Of a stretch of 64,000 bases of DNA, positions 1 to 8,654 are shown in pieces; position 1 is the first letter of the stretch, and the number at the start of each line of letters is the position of its first letter. Below the pieces are notes generated by a model that saw only the letters and a list, made by a program, of their open reading frames with translations, did no database searches and was not told where the DNA came from. Location: the NCBI RefSeq assembly GCF_014698795.1, contig NZ_JACJTR010000004.1, positions 306,217 to 370,216 of the forward strand. The letters are read 5' to 3'. The DNA is from Nostoc sp. FACHB-892 (lineage in GTDB: Bacteria > Cyanobacteriota > Cyanobacteriia > Cyanobacteriales > Nostocaceae). Both the position numbers and the translations under genes were made by a program.

Positions 1-2
1 AT

Positions 3-671
3 TCAGGCAATCCCTTTGTTAAATCAAAGACTCAACAGGGGGGTAATGGGTCATTTGGACTCGGACATTTAGAAGCCTTACTGTATCTGGGTAGATCCCG
101 CGCTATTAGGGCTGCGTACTGGCAGAAGTTTTATGTACACCGCACGCTGCGCCCAGAAGCTTATGGCGGACTCATCCACAACAACATTATTAATAAAACT
201 AAAAATCCGATTCATGGAGATATATTAAACTCCCAAGCTCTAGCGCAGAGTTTCAGCAAATTTGGCTCCTATCTTTTGCCGCATGGATACCCGGAAGGTT
301 CGCCCATTCATTCATCTTATGTTGGTGGTGCAGCTGCGATCGCTGGTGTCAGTGCCACATTATTAAAAGCCTACTTTGACGAAGATTTTGTTATCCCTAA
401 TCCTGTAGTTCCTGATCCTAATGACCCCACCAAAGTAATTCCCTATACAGAAGAGTCTTTAACAGTGGGTGGCGAATTGAACAAATTAGCAGCTAATTAC
501 ACCCTTGGTCGTGGTCATGGTGGGATTCACTGGCGTACAGATGGTTCTGCTGGCTTGGCTTTGGGTGAAGAAATTGCCATCAGCATTCTTAAAGATGAAA
601 GATTAGGTTACAACGAAAAATTCAATGGCTTCACATTGACAAAATTTAATGGAACAAAAGTTACAGTTTAA
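3..671 (+). CDS. Vanadium-dependent haloperoxidase-like protein, C-terminal part
   Basis: The reading frame is open from the window edge to the stop at 669-671, so only the C-terminal 222 residues are visible. The segment resembles algal/cyanobacterial vanadium bromoperoxidases: an RPEAYGG stretch, then EGSPIHSSYVGGAAA, then GRGHGGIHWRTDG. In the family the last motif supplies the His that binds vanadate (here the H of IHWR), and the middle motif normally reads HPSYPSGHA with a catalytic Ser and His. Here those two positions are Gly and Ala, so haloperoxidase activity is doubtful. The family assignment is fairly secure; the activity is not. The start and the Lys/Arg motif lie outside the window. 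Confidence 0.75.
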   Translation, partial: SGNPFVKSKTQQGGNGSFGLGHLEALLYLGRSRAIRAAYWQKFYVHRTLRPEAYGGLIHNNIINKTKNPIHGDILNSQALAQSFSKFGSYLLPHGYPEGSPIHSSYVGGAAAIAGVSATLLKAYFDEDFVIPNPVVPDPNDPTKVIPYTEESLTVGGELNKLAANYTLGRGHGGIHWRTDGSAGLALGEEIAISILKDERLGYNEKFNGFTLTKFNGTKVTV

Positions 672-717
672 ATTTTGAATTTAACAACTTGCTTAATAAT
701 TAGAGGTTAGTTAATTA

Positions 718-1815
718 ATGGAATATTTCAAATATAAATTTGTATCCTCGATACGCCGACGCATGACTCGTCGTCACGCTTTGTTGGCATTTGGTTACAG
801 CTTAGTATTGTCTACTACGCTATTTAGTTGTAGTAATTCACCAGATAATTCTCAACAACAAATAACTTCATCTGCATCTAATGTTACTACTAGTAATGCT
901 GCGGATAAAGTAATTAGAATTGTTCGTTCTAAGCAACTTACTGCCCTAGCTGTTTTAGAACAAAAAGGTATTTTAAAAGAACGATTAAAACCTTTAGGTT
1001 ATAGGGTAGAATGGCCTGAATTTGCTGCTGGGCCACAACAACTTGAAGCTTTAAATGCAGGCGCACTTGATATTGCTTCGACAGCTGAATCCCCTCCTAT
1101 TTTTTCCCAAGCAGCTGGCGCAACTCTTGTATATTTAGCTGCTAATTCTAGTGATGGGAGAGCCGTTTCACTATTGGTTCCTAAAAACTCTCCCATTCAA
1201 AGTGTAAAAGATTTGAAAGGGAAAAAAGTAGCTTTCCAAAAAGCGTCAATTGGTCATTATCTCATAGTCAGAGCCTTAGAAAAAGCAGGACTAAAGCTTA
1301 GTGATATAGAGTCAGTTGGTTTAGCGCCTCCAGATGCTAACGTGGCATTTAGTCAAGGTAAAATAGATGCTTGGTTCATTTGGGAGCCATTTGTTACCAG
1401 AAATGTCCAAAATAATTCTGGACGAGTTTTGGTTGATGGTGGTGACGGTTTGCGAGATACTAATAACTTTATATCTACAAACCGTAAATTCTATGAAGAA
1501 AATCGTGAAGTAATCAAGGTCTTTTTAGACGAAGTACAAAAAGCGCAAAAATGGGCTAAGAATAATCCTAAAGAACTTGCCCAATTACTGGCAGAAACAA
1601 CTCAACTCGATCCACCAACATTACAATTGATGCATAATAAATATGATTTCACGCTCGTACCAATTACTGAAGTAATTATTAATAAACAACAAGAAGTTGC
1701 GGAAAAATGGTACAACTTAGGACTCATACCTAAAAAGGTAAATGTCAGAGATGGCTTTTTAACACCTGAACAATATGCCGAAATTACTCCCAAAGAATTG
1801 CTAGCGAAAAACTAG
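718..1815 (+). CDS. ssuA: Aliphatic sulfonate ABC transporter, substrate-binding lipoprotein
   Basis: This 365-residue protein has an Arg-rich N-terminus (RRR at 13-15, RR at 18-19), a hydrophobic stretch and a lipobox LFSC ending at Cys38, so it is an exported, lipid-anchored binding protein. An alternative start at Met16 would still leave a complete signal. The mature part matches the SsuA/NrtA/TauA class: a binding lobe with AESPP near residue 122, GKKVAFQK, and the WFIWEPF segment. It should capture alkanesulfonates for import as a sulfur source. A Shine-Dalgarno-like AGAGG lies about 14 bases upstream. ssuC follows after 65 bp in the same direction, so they are probably co-transcribed. 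No ATPase gene (ssuB) lies beside them. Confidence 0.85.
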   Translation: MEYFKYKFVSSIRRRMTRRHALLAFGYSLVLSTTLFSCSNSPDNSQQQITSSASNVTTSNAADKVIRIVRSKQLTALAVLEQKGILKERLKPLGYRVEWPEFAAGPQQLEALNAGALDIASTAESPPIFSQAAGATLVYLAANSSDGRAVSLLVPKNSPIQSVKDLKGKKVAFQKASIGHYLIVRALEKAGLKLSDIESVGLAPPDANVAFSQGKIDAWFIWEPFVTRNVQNNSGRVLVDGGDGLRDTNNFISTNRKFYEENREVIKVFLDEVQKAQKWAKNNPKELAQLLAETTQLDPPTLQLMHNKYDFTLVPITEVIINKQQEVAEKWYNLGLIPKKVNVRDGFLTPEQYAEITPKELLAKN

Positions 1816-1880
1816 CATTTAGGGGGGTAAGCTTGGTGATTAGTCGTCCATTTACTTAGTCCACCCAATTACATAACCTT

Positions 1881-2729
1881 ATGAAATCCATTTCTTCTAC
1901 TTCCACAGATTTTTCTGCAAGACATACAAAAAATAAAAATAAACTTCAAGTTTTTTTGTTAAAAAGTCGCTATATTCAGATATTAATCCCTTGGGTCGTA
2001 CCTATAACAATTATTATTGTTTGGCAGATCCTTTCTGCTATTGGCTTTATCCCCACAAGAATTTTGCCTGCTCCATTAAGCGTAGTCATTGCTGCAATTA
2101 ACTTAACTAAAAGTGGTGAACTATTTAGACATATTAGTATTAGTGCCACACGCGCAATTACAGGTTTTTTAGTCGGAGGAGGTATTGGCTTTGCTTTAGG
2201 CTTGCTCAACGGCATTTCTACTCTTGCCGAAAAACTTTTGGATACATCTATCCAAATGTTGCGTAATATACCTAATTTGGCTTTAATTCCCCTCGTAATT
2301 TTGTGGTTTGGTATTGGGGATGAAGCTAGATTATTTCTTGTTGCATTAGGTGTTATGTTCCCTATCTATTTAAATACTTTTCATGGAATTCGCAGCGTTG
2401 ATCCTGGATTAATTGAGATGGGGAAAGTTTACGGCTTAAATTATTGGGGTTTATTCTGGCGAATTATTTTACCAGGATCAATTTCTTCTATTTTGGTTGG
2501 TGTACGCTTTTCTTTGGGGATTATGTGGTTGACACTGATTGTAGCTGAAACTATTGCGGCTGATTCTGGTATTGGTTATATGGCAATGAATGCTAGAGAA
2601 TTTATGCAAACTGATGTTGTGGTGTTGAGTATTTTTCTATATGCATTGTTTGGAAAACTTGCAGATGTCATTGCTAGAAAGTTAGAAAAATCTTGGTTGC
2701 AGTGGAATCCCAGTTATATGAAAGGTTAA
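1881..2729 (+). CDS. ssuC: Aliphatic sulfonate ABC transporter permease
   Basis: The 282-residue protein has about six membrane segments and the inner-membrane component signature of the SsuC/TauC family: the EAA-like loop around YGLNYWGLFWRIILPGS, where the ATPase docks, plus the RNIPNLALIPLVILWFGIG segment. The N-terminal 30 residues are polar and Lys-rich and probably cytoplasmic. It would form the membrane channel for sulfonates delivered by the upstream SsuA-like lipoprotein. It is the last gene before a clear terminator at 2761-2797. The ATP-hydrolysing subunit is missing here, so an unlinked SsuB must be assumed. Confidence 0.88.
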   Translation: MKSISSTSTDFSARHTKNKNKLQVFLLKSRYIQILIPWVVPITIIIVWQILSAIGFIPTRILPAPLSVVIAAINLTKSGELFRHISISATRAITGFLVGGGIGFALGLLNGISTLAEKLLDTSIQMLRNIPNLALIPLVILWFGIGDEARLFLVALGVMFPIYLNTFHGIRSVDPGLIEMGKVYGLNYWGLFWRIILPGSISSILVGVRFSLGIMWLTLIVAETIAADSGIGYMAMNAREFMQTDVVVLSIFLYALFGKLADVIARKLEKSWLQWNPSYMKG

Positions 2730-2760
2730 TTATCAAGTGTTATTGAGAAAAAACTAGAAC

Positions 2761-2797
2761 AACCCCAATTTCTTCAAGAAATAGGGGTTTTGTTTTT
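2761..2797 (+). terminator. Rho-independent terminator after ssuC
   Basis: AACCCC-A-ATTTCTT pairs with AAGAAAT-A-GGGGTT across a two-base loop, followed by TTTTGTTTTT. It lies 31 bp downstream of the ssuC stop and should end the ssuA-ssuC transcript. Confidence 0.85.
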
Positions 2798-2966
2798 GTG
2801 ATTATCTCAACTCCAGATGAAAAAGAGATAGAAGTGTAATGAATTGTGGCAAAAATCAAATTATGAGTCTTATGTTTTGACGAAGTTAGATAATATATAA
2901 TATAATCTACATTAAGCCTATCGAATTGGTGGCCTTTAGATTGCTCAGTTAACAGGAGAAATCACA

Positions 2967-3209
2967 ATGACATTAGCCCAAAATATTAGTATCCAAAACA
3001 ATAAGAGCGTAAAACCTGATTCTTTGTGGAAGATATCACAACTAGGAACATCTGTGTTAAATCGGCTGTGGTGGCATATTAATGCTTATACGACTGTTTT
3101 AGGAATTATGCTACTGAGTGTTGCTAGCCTAGGATTTTTATATATGCATTACTCTGGGCAAAAGTTGACTCAGGTTTTCCAGAAGAATACTGTTTTAAAA
3201 CAAGAATGA
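2967..3209 (+). CDS. Small single-pass membrane protein
   Basis: This 80-residue protein starts 10 bases after AGGAGA, a good ribosome-binding site. Residues 1-40 are polar, about 42-60 form one membrane helix, and the tail is short and polar. I recognise no family. Its stop overlaps the next start as ATGA, so it is translationally coupled to the PhnD-like protein that follows. That protein has no signal peptide, so this small partner might anchor it or work with it at the membrane (inference). It lies 237 bp downstream of ssuC and beyond a terminator, so it forms a separate unit. Confidence 0.7.
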   Translation: MTLAQNISIQNNKSVKPDSLWKISQLGTSVLNRLWWHINAYTTVLGIMLLSVASLGFLYMHYSGQKLTQVFQKNTVLKQE

Positions 3210-4057
3210 CTATATCAACAAGCTTACGGGCTGTATCTTACTTAGCTCCTAATTGGTTTGGATTATATCAGGCGATCGCAGCTTATTTAGGTCGTGTTTT
3301 ACAAGTAGAAATCCAACTACATCAAGGTGAATGCGATCCCCTCCAAGACCCTCTATTATTTCAAGACAAAATAGACCTAACTTTTATTTGTGGATTACCA
3401 CTAATTCGCTACAATCAAGTGGTTTTAGACCAATTACAGACATTGGTTGCACCTGTGATGCAAGCATCCCGGTATGATAACTGTCCTGTTTACTATGCAG
3501 ATATAATTGTCAAGGCTAATAGTAATATCAAAAAGTTTGCCGATTTGTCAGGGAAAACATTTTGCTATAACGACTCTGGTTCTAACAGTGGCTATAATTT
3601 ACCTTATCACTGGTTAAGTCAAGAAAAATATCCACAAAATTTCTTTGGAAAAACTATAGAATCAGGTTCTCATCAGCGTTCAATTCGCTGGGTAGTTGAG
3701 GGACTGGCAGATTGTGCAGCCATTGACAGTGTAGTGTTAGAACAAGAATTAAGCGATGTTCCTGAATTATCACAGCATTTGCGTGTGGTGCAAGTGATAG
3801 GGCCTTCTCCTATGCCACCATTAGTAGTAGCACAGCGTCTAGGTATCCCCTTAATTCAGCAAATGCAATTGGCGCTACTCCAACCAGATGCAGAGTTGCA
3901 AGGAGTTATGAAAAAGTTTGGTGTTAAGCGTTTTGCCGCAGTGAAATTAGAACATTATCAGGTACTCAAACAGATTTATAAAAAGGCATCGGGAAAACCG
4001 ACTCTTTTTGAAGATGGGATGAGAGATGCCTCAACGCCGTTGACGGTTGACGGTTAA
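3206..4057 (+). CDS. PhnD-like periplasmic-binding-fold protein without signal peptide
   Basis: The 283-residue protein matches the PhnD/SsuA/transferrin-type substrate-binding fold: an SYLAPNWFGLYQAIAAYLG start, LTFICGLPLIRY, and NDSGSNSGYNLP followed by GSHQRSI, which resembles the phosphonate-binding loop of PhnD. In most relatives an N-terminal signal precedes this fold, but here the fold begins at about residue 8 and no signal is seen. ATGA overlap couples it to the upstream small membrane protein. No phnC or phnE is adjacent. The ligand could be a phosphonate, sulfonate or other oxyanion; the sulfur-related neighbours do not decide it. A cytoplasmic or membrane-associated sensor role is possible. 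Confidence 0.75.
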   Translation: MTISTSLRAVSYLAPNWFGLYQAIAAYLGRVLQVEIQLHQGECDPLQDPLLFQDKIDLTFICGLPLIRYNQVVLDQLQTLVAPVMQASRYDNCPVYYADIIVKANSNIKKFADLSGKTFCYNDSGSNSGYNLPYHWLSQEKYPQNFFGKTIESGSHQRSIRWVVEGLADCAAIDSVVLEQELSDVPELSQHLRVVQVIGPSPMPPLVVAQRLGIPLIQQMQLALLQPDAELQGVMKKFGVKRFAAVKLEHYQVLKQIYKKASGKPTLFEDGMRDASTPLTVDG

Positions 4058-4080
4058 CAGTCAACAGTCTTTCGTATTAT

Positions 4081-4102
4081 CCCATCCCTTTTAGGGGATG
4101 GG
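4081..4102. terminator. Terminator-like hairpin between convergent genes
   Basis: CCCATCCC and GGGATGGG pair around a short loop, between the convergent PhnD-like gene and TPR gene. There is no long T-run, so termination is likely but unproven. The preceding 30 bases contain short GTTGACG-type tandem repeats. Confidence 0.6.
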
Positions 4103-4112
4103 ATGAGCTTAA

Positions 4113-5363
4113 TTAGGCCGTAATGCCATAAACCCAACTCTGCTTTTGTGTCCACAACACAGCATCATGATAAATTTCCTCAAATAAAACTCGTTGTGCA
4201 TGACTCCCTCCAATCTCATACAAACGTGGTAAAACCAATTTGAGTTCGGTAGCAGCTGTGTTAAAGTCACCTTTGGCATGAGCTACCATACCTCTAGCTG
4301 CGGGAATCGCTACCTCTAACCAACTCTTTTGCAAAAAGGGATTGATACTCAAGGCATGATAATGCATACTCTGAAGCATCTCATTTACCCAATCAGTATG
4401 TCCGGCTTTGGCAAGGGCATAGACATAATGCAAGTCCTGGAATGGTAATGCGTGTTCATCAATACGGCTGTAAACATAGGGAATGATACTTTGCCAACGT
4501 TTTCCTACATTTACCCCACGTAATTCCAGACGTAATAATAGTGAAATTGCACCTACTTGGTCTTTAGGAGATTGTTTATTTGCACGTTCCCAAATGTGGT
4601 TATCGTATAGTGAAGCAACTTTTTGGTAGTTTTTTTGCTCCAAATAATACAGTGCAATGTGCCACCAGTTATGGGTATAAAGCATAGAATTGCAGTTTTT
4701 CCAAGTATCTGCAAAACTCTCCATCCAAGCTATACCTTCATTAACTCTTCCTTGAGTTTCCATCACATGAGCTAAAGCATGGTGCGCCCAAGGATCATAT
4801 CTATTTAAGGCGATCGCCTCACGTGCCATTTTTTCTGCTGCTTCTAATTGGTGACATTGTTCTAAGCCAAAAGCCACCATGCCATATAAATAATGTTGTT
4901 GGGGATTGCTAGGTAAAACTTTCTGGGCAATTTTTAGTAATTTTTCTTTTTTGCCTGTATAAAAATAGTGATACTGCCCCTGCTGGACTGATATTAAATC
5001 ACGAGGAAATCTGTTGGTAATCTGTTCATGAAAGGCGATCGCTCGATCAATCTCTTGATTCGCCCAAGCTAAAATTGCTTGCACATATAATTTTTCTCTA
5101 TAAGTAATCTTGGCTAAATTCCCTTGTATTACTTGCAAATATGGTTGTACTTGCTGCCAAGCTTTGCTGTTTTCTTGCGTAAGATAATAAGCGGCTGCAT
5201 AAGCATGAGCTAAAACACAAGTTGGATCAGCCTCAATTGCTTGTAAAATCGCTGTTTCTGCATTTTGACCATAACACAGTGCTTGATCAATGAAACGGTT
5301 AATAGCTGCGATCGCTTGGGCTGAATCTGTCGTCACTACCAGTCCTTGTGCATCTTTAAGCAT
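4113..5363 (-). CDS. Tetratricopeptide repeat protein (TTC38-like)
   Basis: This 416-residue soluble protein has no signal peptide and is built of helical repeats. Segments such as HLEAAEKMAREAIALNRYDPWAHHALAHV and the YLEQKNYQKVASLYDN region resemble the TTC38 class of TPR proteins. It is divergently arranged with ssuD across a 274-bp gap that carries several TACGGTA-like motifs, which suggests joint control with sulfonate use (inference). Its biochemical function is unknown; TPR arrays usually mediate protein binding. The start ATG at 5361-5363 gives the longest frame and has a weak AAGGAAT upstream. Confidence 0.75.
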   Translation of the reverse strand: MLKDAQGLVVTTDSAQAIAAINRFIDQALCYGQNAETAILQAIEADPTCVLAHAYAAAYYLTQENSKAWQQVQPYLQVIQGNLAKITYREKLYVQAILAWANQEIDRAIAFHEQITNRFPRDLISVQQGQYHYFYTGKKEKLLKIAQKVLPSNPQQHYLYGMVAFGLEQCHQLEAAEKMAREAIALNRYDPWAHHALAHVMETQGRVNEGIAWMESFADTWKNCNSMLYTHNWWHIALYYLEQKNYQKVASLYDNHIWERANKQSPKDQVGAISLLLRLELRGVNVGKRWQSIIPYVYSRIDEHALPFQDLHYVYALAKAGHTDWVNEMLQSMHYHALSINPFLQKSWLEVAIPAARGMVAHAKGDFNTAATELKLVLPRLYEIGGSHAQRVLFEEIYHDAVLWTQKQSWVYGITA

Positions 5364-5398
5364 GATTAATTCCTTGCAGCAAGATTTATAATTTTAAG

Positions 5399-5579
5399 TA
5401 CGGTAAGTCTATCGAATTTATGTACTTACATGAGTTAGAGTATGTCACAGCCTACACAAAACTGCAAGGATTTAACTACTGTAGCTCGATAAGCTTGCCG
5501 TATTTAGTTTTATAAAAGTATTGCATTGCTTGATTATTTGTGCGATATTCTAAAAGTGACTAAATAATACGGTATTTCT
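5399..5579. promoter_or_regulatory. Candidate operator cluster in the TPR/ssuD divergent promoter
   Basis: The gap holds TACGGTAAGT (5399-5408), GCCGTATTTA (5497-5506), AATACGGTATTTCTA (5565-5579) and a weaker TTACTGTACTTA just after. The same ACGGTATTTCT string recurs ahead of the sulfate-binding protein gene (12804), and a related TACCGTATTTT precedes the TauE-like gene (17634). I infer a shared sulfur-responsive regulator, perhaps LysR-type. No binding data are available. Confidence 0.45.
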
Positions 5580-5637
5580 ATCAACTTACTGTACTTAAAT
5601 AGCCAGGAAATATTGCAGCTACTCTGACATAGATATC

Positions 5638-6783
5638 ATGCAGCTACTTTGGTTTATTCCGACTCACGGTGAAGGGCGCTATCTTGGTACTGCCATAGGC
5701 GGGCGGGCAGTCAACTTTGATTATTGGCGGCAGATTGCCCAAGCAGTAGATCACTTAGGTTTCGCAGGGGCATTACTACCTACAGGCCGTTCATGTGAAG
5801 ATGCGTGGATTTTGGCATCAACTTTGGTAACGCACACTAAACAGATGAAATTTTTGGTGGCAATACGTCCGGGTTTGATGTCACCAGGAGTAGCAGCAAG
5901 GATGGCGGCAACATTTGACCGCATTTCTGGCGGAAGATTGCTAATTAATGTGGTTACAGGTGGCGATCCCGTAGAGTTGGCAGGAGATGGGTTACATCTT
6001 TCCCATGACGATCGCTACAGATTAACAGATGAATTTTTAGCAGTGTGGCGGCAGATAGCAGCCGGAGAGACTGCCGACTTACAGGGAGATTATCTGAATA
6101 TTCAAGGTGGAAAACTGTTATTTCCCCCAGTCCAAAAACCGCATCCACCTCTGTGGTTTGGAGGTTCTTCCCCCGTTGCCCAAGAGGTTGCTGCCAAACA
6201 CGTAGATGCATATTTAACTTGGGGCGAACCACCAGAACAAGTTGCCCAAAAGATTGCCTCTGTACGTAGACTAGCAGCAGCCCAAGGCAGAACATTACGT
6301 TTTGGGATTCGTCTACACGTCATTGTGCGGGAGACAGAAAGCCAAGCATGGGATGCAGCCAACAATTTAATTCGCTACGTAGACGAAGAAGCGATCGCCG
6401 AATCCCAACAAGCCTATGCACGCATGGACTCTGAAGGACAACGCCGGATGAAAGAATTACACAACGGCTCTCGTGAAGCCTTAGAAATCAGCCCGAATTT
6501 ATGGGCAGGAATTGGCTTAGTTCGTGGTGGTGCGGGTACAGCCTTAGTAGGCGATCCCGATACCGTAGCTCAAAGAATGCTGGAATATCAAGAATTAGGC
6601 ATAGATACCTTCATCTTCTCTGGTTATCCGCATTTAGAAGAGGCATATCGAGTAGCAGAACTACTCTTTCCTCGCTTACCCCTAGAAAATCAGCCAATAG
6701 CAGAACCGCAACTAATCAGTCCCTTTGGCGAAATTGTAGCCAACCGAGAATTCCCCAAACAGCAAATAGCCACCGTAGATTAA
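5638..6783 (+). CDS. ssuD: FMNH2-dependent alkanesulfonate monooxygenase
   Basis: The 381-residue protein matches SsuD of the bacterial luciferase-like family in length and sequence. [12 protein letters not shown] opens the TIM barrel, Cys53 sits in TGRSCEDAW (equivalent to the conserved Cys54 of E. coli SsuD), and [11 protein letters not shown] holds the expected Arg/His pair. It cleaves alkanesulfonates to aldehyde and sulfite with O2 and reduced flavin in the cytoplasm. The flavin reductase (ssuE) is not adjacent. It lies 2.9 kb from ssuAC, separated by the PhnD-like and TPR genes, and probably belongs to the same sulfur-starvation response. Confidence 0.92.
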   Translation: MQLLWFIPTHGEGRYLGTAIGGRAVNFDYWRQIAQAVDHLGFAGALLPTGRSCEDAWILASTLVTHTKQMKFLVAIRPGLMSPGVAARMAATFDRISGGRLLINVVTGGDPVELAGDGLHLSHDDRYRLTDEFLAVWRQIAAGETADLQGDYLNIQGGKLLFPPVQKPHPPLWFGGSSPVAQEVAAKHVDAYLTWGEPPEQVAQKIASVRRLAAAQGRTLRFGIRLHVIVRETESQAWDAANNLIRYVDEEAIAESQQAYARMDSEGQRRMKELHNGSREALEISPNLWAGIGLVRGGAGTALVGDPDTVAQRMLEYQELGIDTFIFSGYPHLEEAYRVAELLFPRLPLENQPIAEPQLISPFGEIVANREFPKQQIATVD

Positions 6784-6902
6784 AAATACTCTACGTACCT
6801 CTATCTTGAAAAGTTTCCTACGCAGGGAAGCCCGGCTTTGATTTGCTTTGCATATCTCTGCGTTTGAAAACTCTCAAAAGTCTAACTTAACATGACATCT
6901 TT

Positions 6903-7003
6903 AGGACTTACGCAAGACATCTCTGAAACTCTTATTCCTCCGTGTCCTCTGCGTCCTCTGCGTCCTCTGTGGTTCGATTCTCCGTTACCTTTGCGTAAGT
7001 CCT
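6903..7003. repeat. MITE-like element, 101 bp, with 13-bp inverted ends
   Basis: AGGACTTACGCAA (6903-6915) and its exact complement TTGCGTAAGTCCT (6991-7003) bound a 101-bp sequence with no coding capacity. The interior has short CCTCTGCGT tandem repeats. The structure fits a non-autonomous transposable repeat between convergent ssuD and the DUF202 gene. Confidence 0.65.
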
Positions 7004-7010
7004 GACCTTA

Positions 7011-7436
7011 TTACTCCAGAATATAAGTATTCAAATAATCTAAGGGAACTGTGAATACATAGTATAGTACTCCCCCACCCAAGAGAAGCACAGCTAAACT
7101 AGCGAGAATTATCCAACGATCTGGCGGTTGATAAGTATCTGCGTCAATATCTCGGCGAACTGCAAAATAATGCTGAGTTGAAAGTAATACTGATAACACA
7201 CCGACTAAAGCGAATGCTAAACCCAACTTCCAACCATTACCAGGAGGTTGTGGTGCTATGGGCGGTTGAATAATCCGCAATCGCACAATTAAAACACCAA
7301 AACCCATGAGTGCAATACCACTCCTCATCCATGCCAAATAAGTACGTTCATTAGCTAAATGATCCCGGACTCGATCTGACCGATACTTCTTTTTTTCTAA
7401 CTTATTCACTTCTAATTTTTCTGTTTCCATTTTCAT
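7011..7436 (-). CDS. DUF202 (YidH-like) membrane protein
   Basis: This 141-residue protein has the DUF202 signature near the N-terminus (RDHLANERTYLAWMRSGIALMGFG), followed by three predicted membrane segments. Family members are small inner-membrane proteins of unknown function. The N-terminal 25 residues are highly charged and Lys-rich. It stands alone between two MITE-like repeats, with its stop only 8 bp from the first. Function cannot be stated beyond membrane location. Confidence 0.8.
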   Translation of the reverse strand: MKMETEKLEVNKLEKKKYRSDRVRDHLANERTYLAWMRSGIALMGFGVLIVRLRIIQPPIAPQPPGNGWKLGLAFALVGVLSVLLSTQHYFAVRRDIDADTYQPPDRWIILASLAVLLLGGGVLYYVFTVPLDYLNTYILE

Positions 7437-7591
7437 ATAAATTAAACTGCAAATAGCTCTTTAAATTATTTAATATTTTAACCATTTTATTGCAACCACT
7501 AATTTCATATTGATAAATATTACGAAATTATACACGGTATAATTACTAAGTTAAAGTATTACTCAGCTTTAGTACTATCAAACCTCAGAGG

Positions 7592-7734
7592 ATGTCTGAG
7601 AAGTATCAAATATTTGTTGATTCCCCTAACCCCGCTTAAAAAAGAGGGAATAAGAACCTTAAAGTCCTCAAATTTATCAGGGGATTTAGGGGGAGCTATC
7701 AGCGTTCGGTGTATACAAAAAACTTCTCAGACAT
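7592..7734. repeat. MITE-like element, 143 bp, with 13-bp inverted ends
   Basis: ATGTCTGAGAAGT (7592-7604) is exactly complementary to ACTTCTCAGACAT (7722-7734). The interior is non-coding and contains CCCCTAACCCC and GGGGATTTAGGGGG tracts that can also pair. It fills most of the 338-bp gap between the DUF202 gene and pstB, and I see no other feature in that gap. Confidence 0.65.
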
Positions 7735-7774
7735 TTCTCAGGATATTTTCCAGAATTAGAACTGTGATGTCTCT

Positions 7775-8602
7775 TTAACCAAAGCGTCCACTAATATAAT
7801 CTTCGGCTTCTTTAGTTTGAGGAGAACTGAACATTTGGGCTGTAGGATTAAACTCAACTAATTTTCCGCGACGTTTGCCATGCTCGTCAATTTCTGTATT
7901 GAAGAAAGCAGTGAAATCTGCGACTCTCGAAGCTTGCTGCATATTGTGAGTTACCATGATGATGGTGTATTGCTGCTTGAGTTCTAAACAGAGTTCTTCT
8001 ACTTGGCGGCTAGAAATTGGGTCAAGAGCAGAACATGGTTCATCCATCAATAATACATCTGGCTTCATAGCGATCGCTCTTGCTATGCAAAGCCGTTGTT
8101 GTTGTCCGCCAGATAATGCAGTACCCTTTTCTTTGAGTTTATCTTTGACTTCATCCCAGATAGCAGCGCGTCTGAGAGAATCTTCCACCAATTCATCGAT
8201 GTTACCTTTATAACCGTTAGCCCGCGGCCCAAAGGAAATATTTTCGTATATTGACTTAGGGAACGGATTTGGTCTTTGAAAAACCATCCCGACTTGGCGG
8301 CGTAATTTTACAGAATTTATCTTAGGATCATAAATGTTGCGATCGCGGTAATTCAACTTACCCTCTACCTTCGCTCCAGGGATTAAATCATTCATCCGAT
8401 TAAAGCAACGCAGTAAGGTACTTTTACCACATCCTGAAGGCCCGATAAAAGCAATGATTTGTTTTTCAGGAATTTTTAAGTAGACATCTAAAAGTGCCAA
8501 AAATCCCCCATAAAAGACCTTCACACCTTCAAGATTGAAGATATCATTATCTTGGTCGATTGTGGCGCTATCAAATTTACTTCTACTGTTGCTATAAGTC
8601 AT
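7775..8602 (-). CDS. pstB: Phosphate ABC transporter ATP-binding protein
   Basis: The 275-residue protein carries Walker [10 protein letters not shown] (residues 54-62), the Q-loop, the ABC signature [14 protein letters not shown], Walker B VLLMDEP with the following CSALDP, and the H-loop VTHNM. These with the overall sequence mark PstB, the ATPase that powers high-affinity phosphate import. It is the last gene of sbp-pstS-pstC-pstA-pstB, 52 bp after pstA. The N-terminus is about 15 residues longer than typical PstB. No phoU follows it. Confidence 0.95.
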   Translation of the reverse strand: MTYSNSRSKFDSATIDQDNDIFNLEGVKVFYGGFLALLDVYLKIPEKQIIAFIGPSGCGKSTLLRCFNRMNDLIPGAKVEGKLNYRDRNIYDPKINSVKLRRQVGMVFQRPNPFPKSIYENISFGPRANGYKGNIDELVEDSLRRAAIWDEVKDKLKEKGTALSGGQQQRLCIARAIAMKPDVLLMDEPCSALDPISSRQVEELCLELKQQYTIIMVTHNMQQASRVADFTAFFNTEIDEHGKRRGKLVEFNPTAQMFSSPQTKEAEDYISGRFG

Positions 8603-8654
8603 TTTGCGTATTTCCTAAATATCTGTGAATGTAATCAATTAGATATTTCATTAC

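Noticed and set aside
6961..6985. tRNA-like GGTTCGATTCTCC
   Set aside because: Only a T-arm-like string is present, within a MITE-like repeat; no acceptor stem or anticodon arm can be built.
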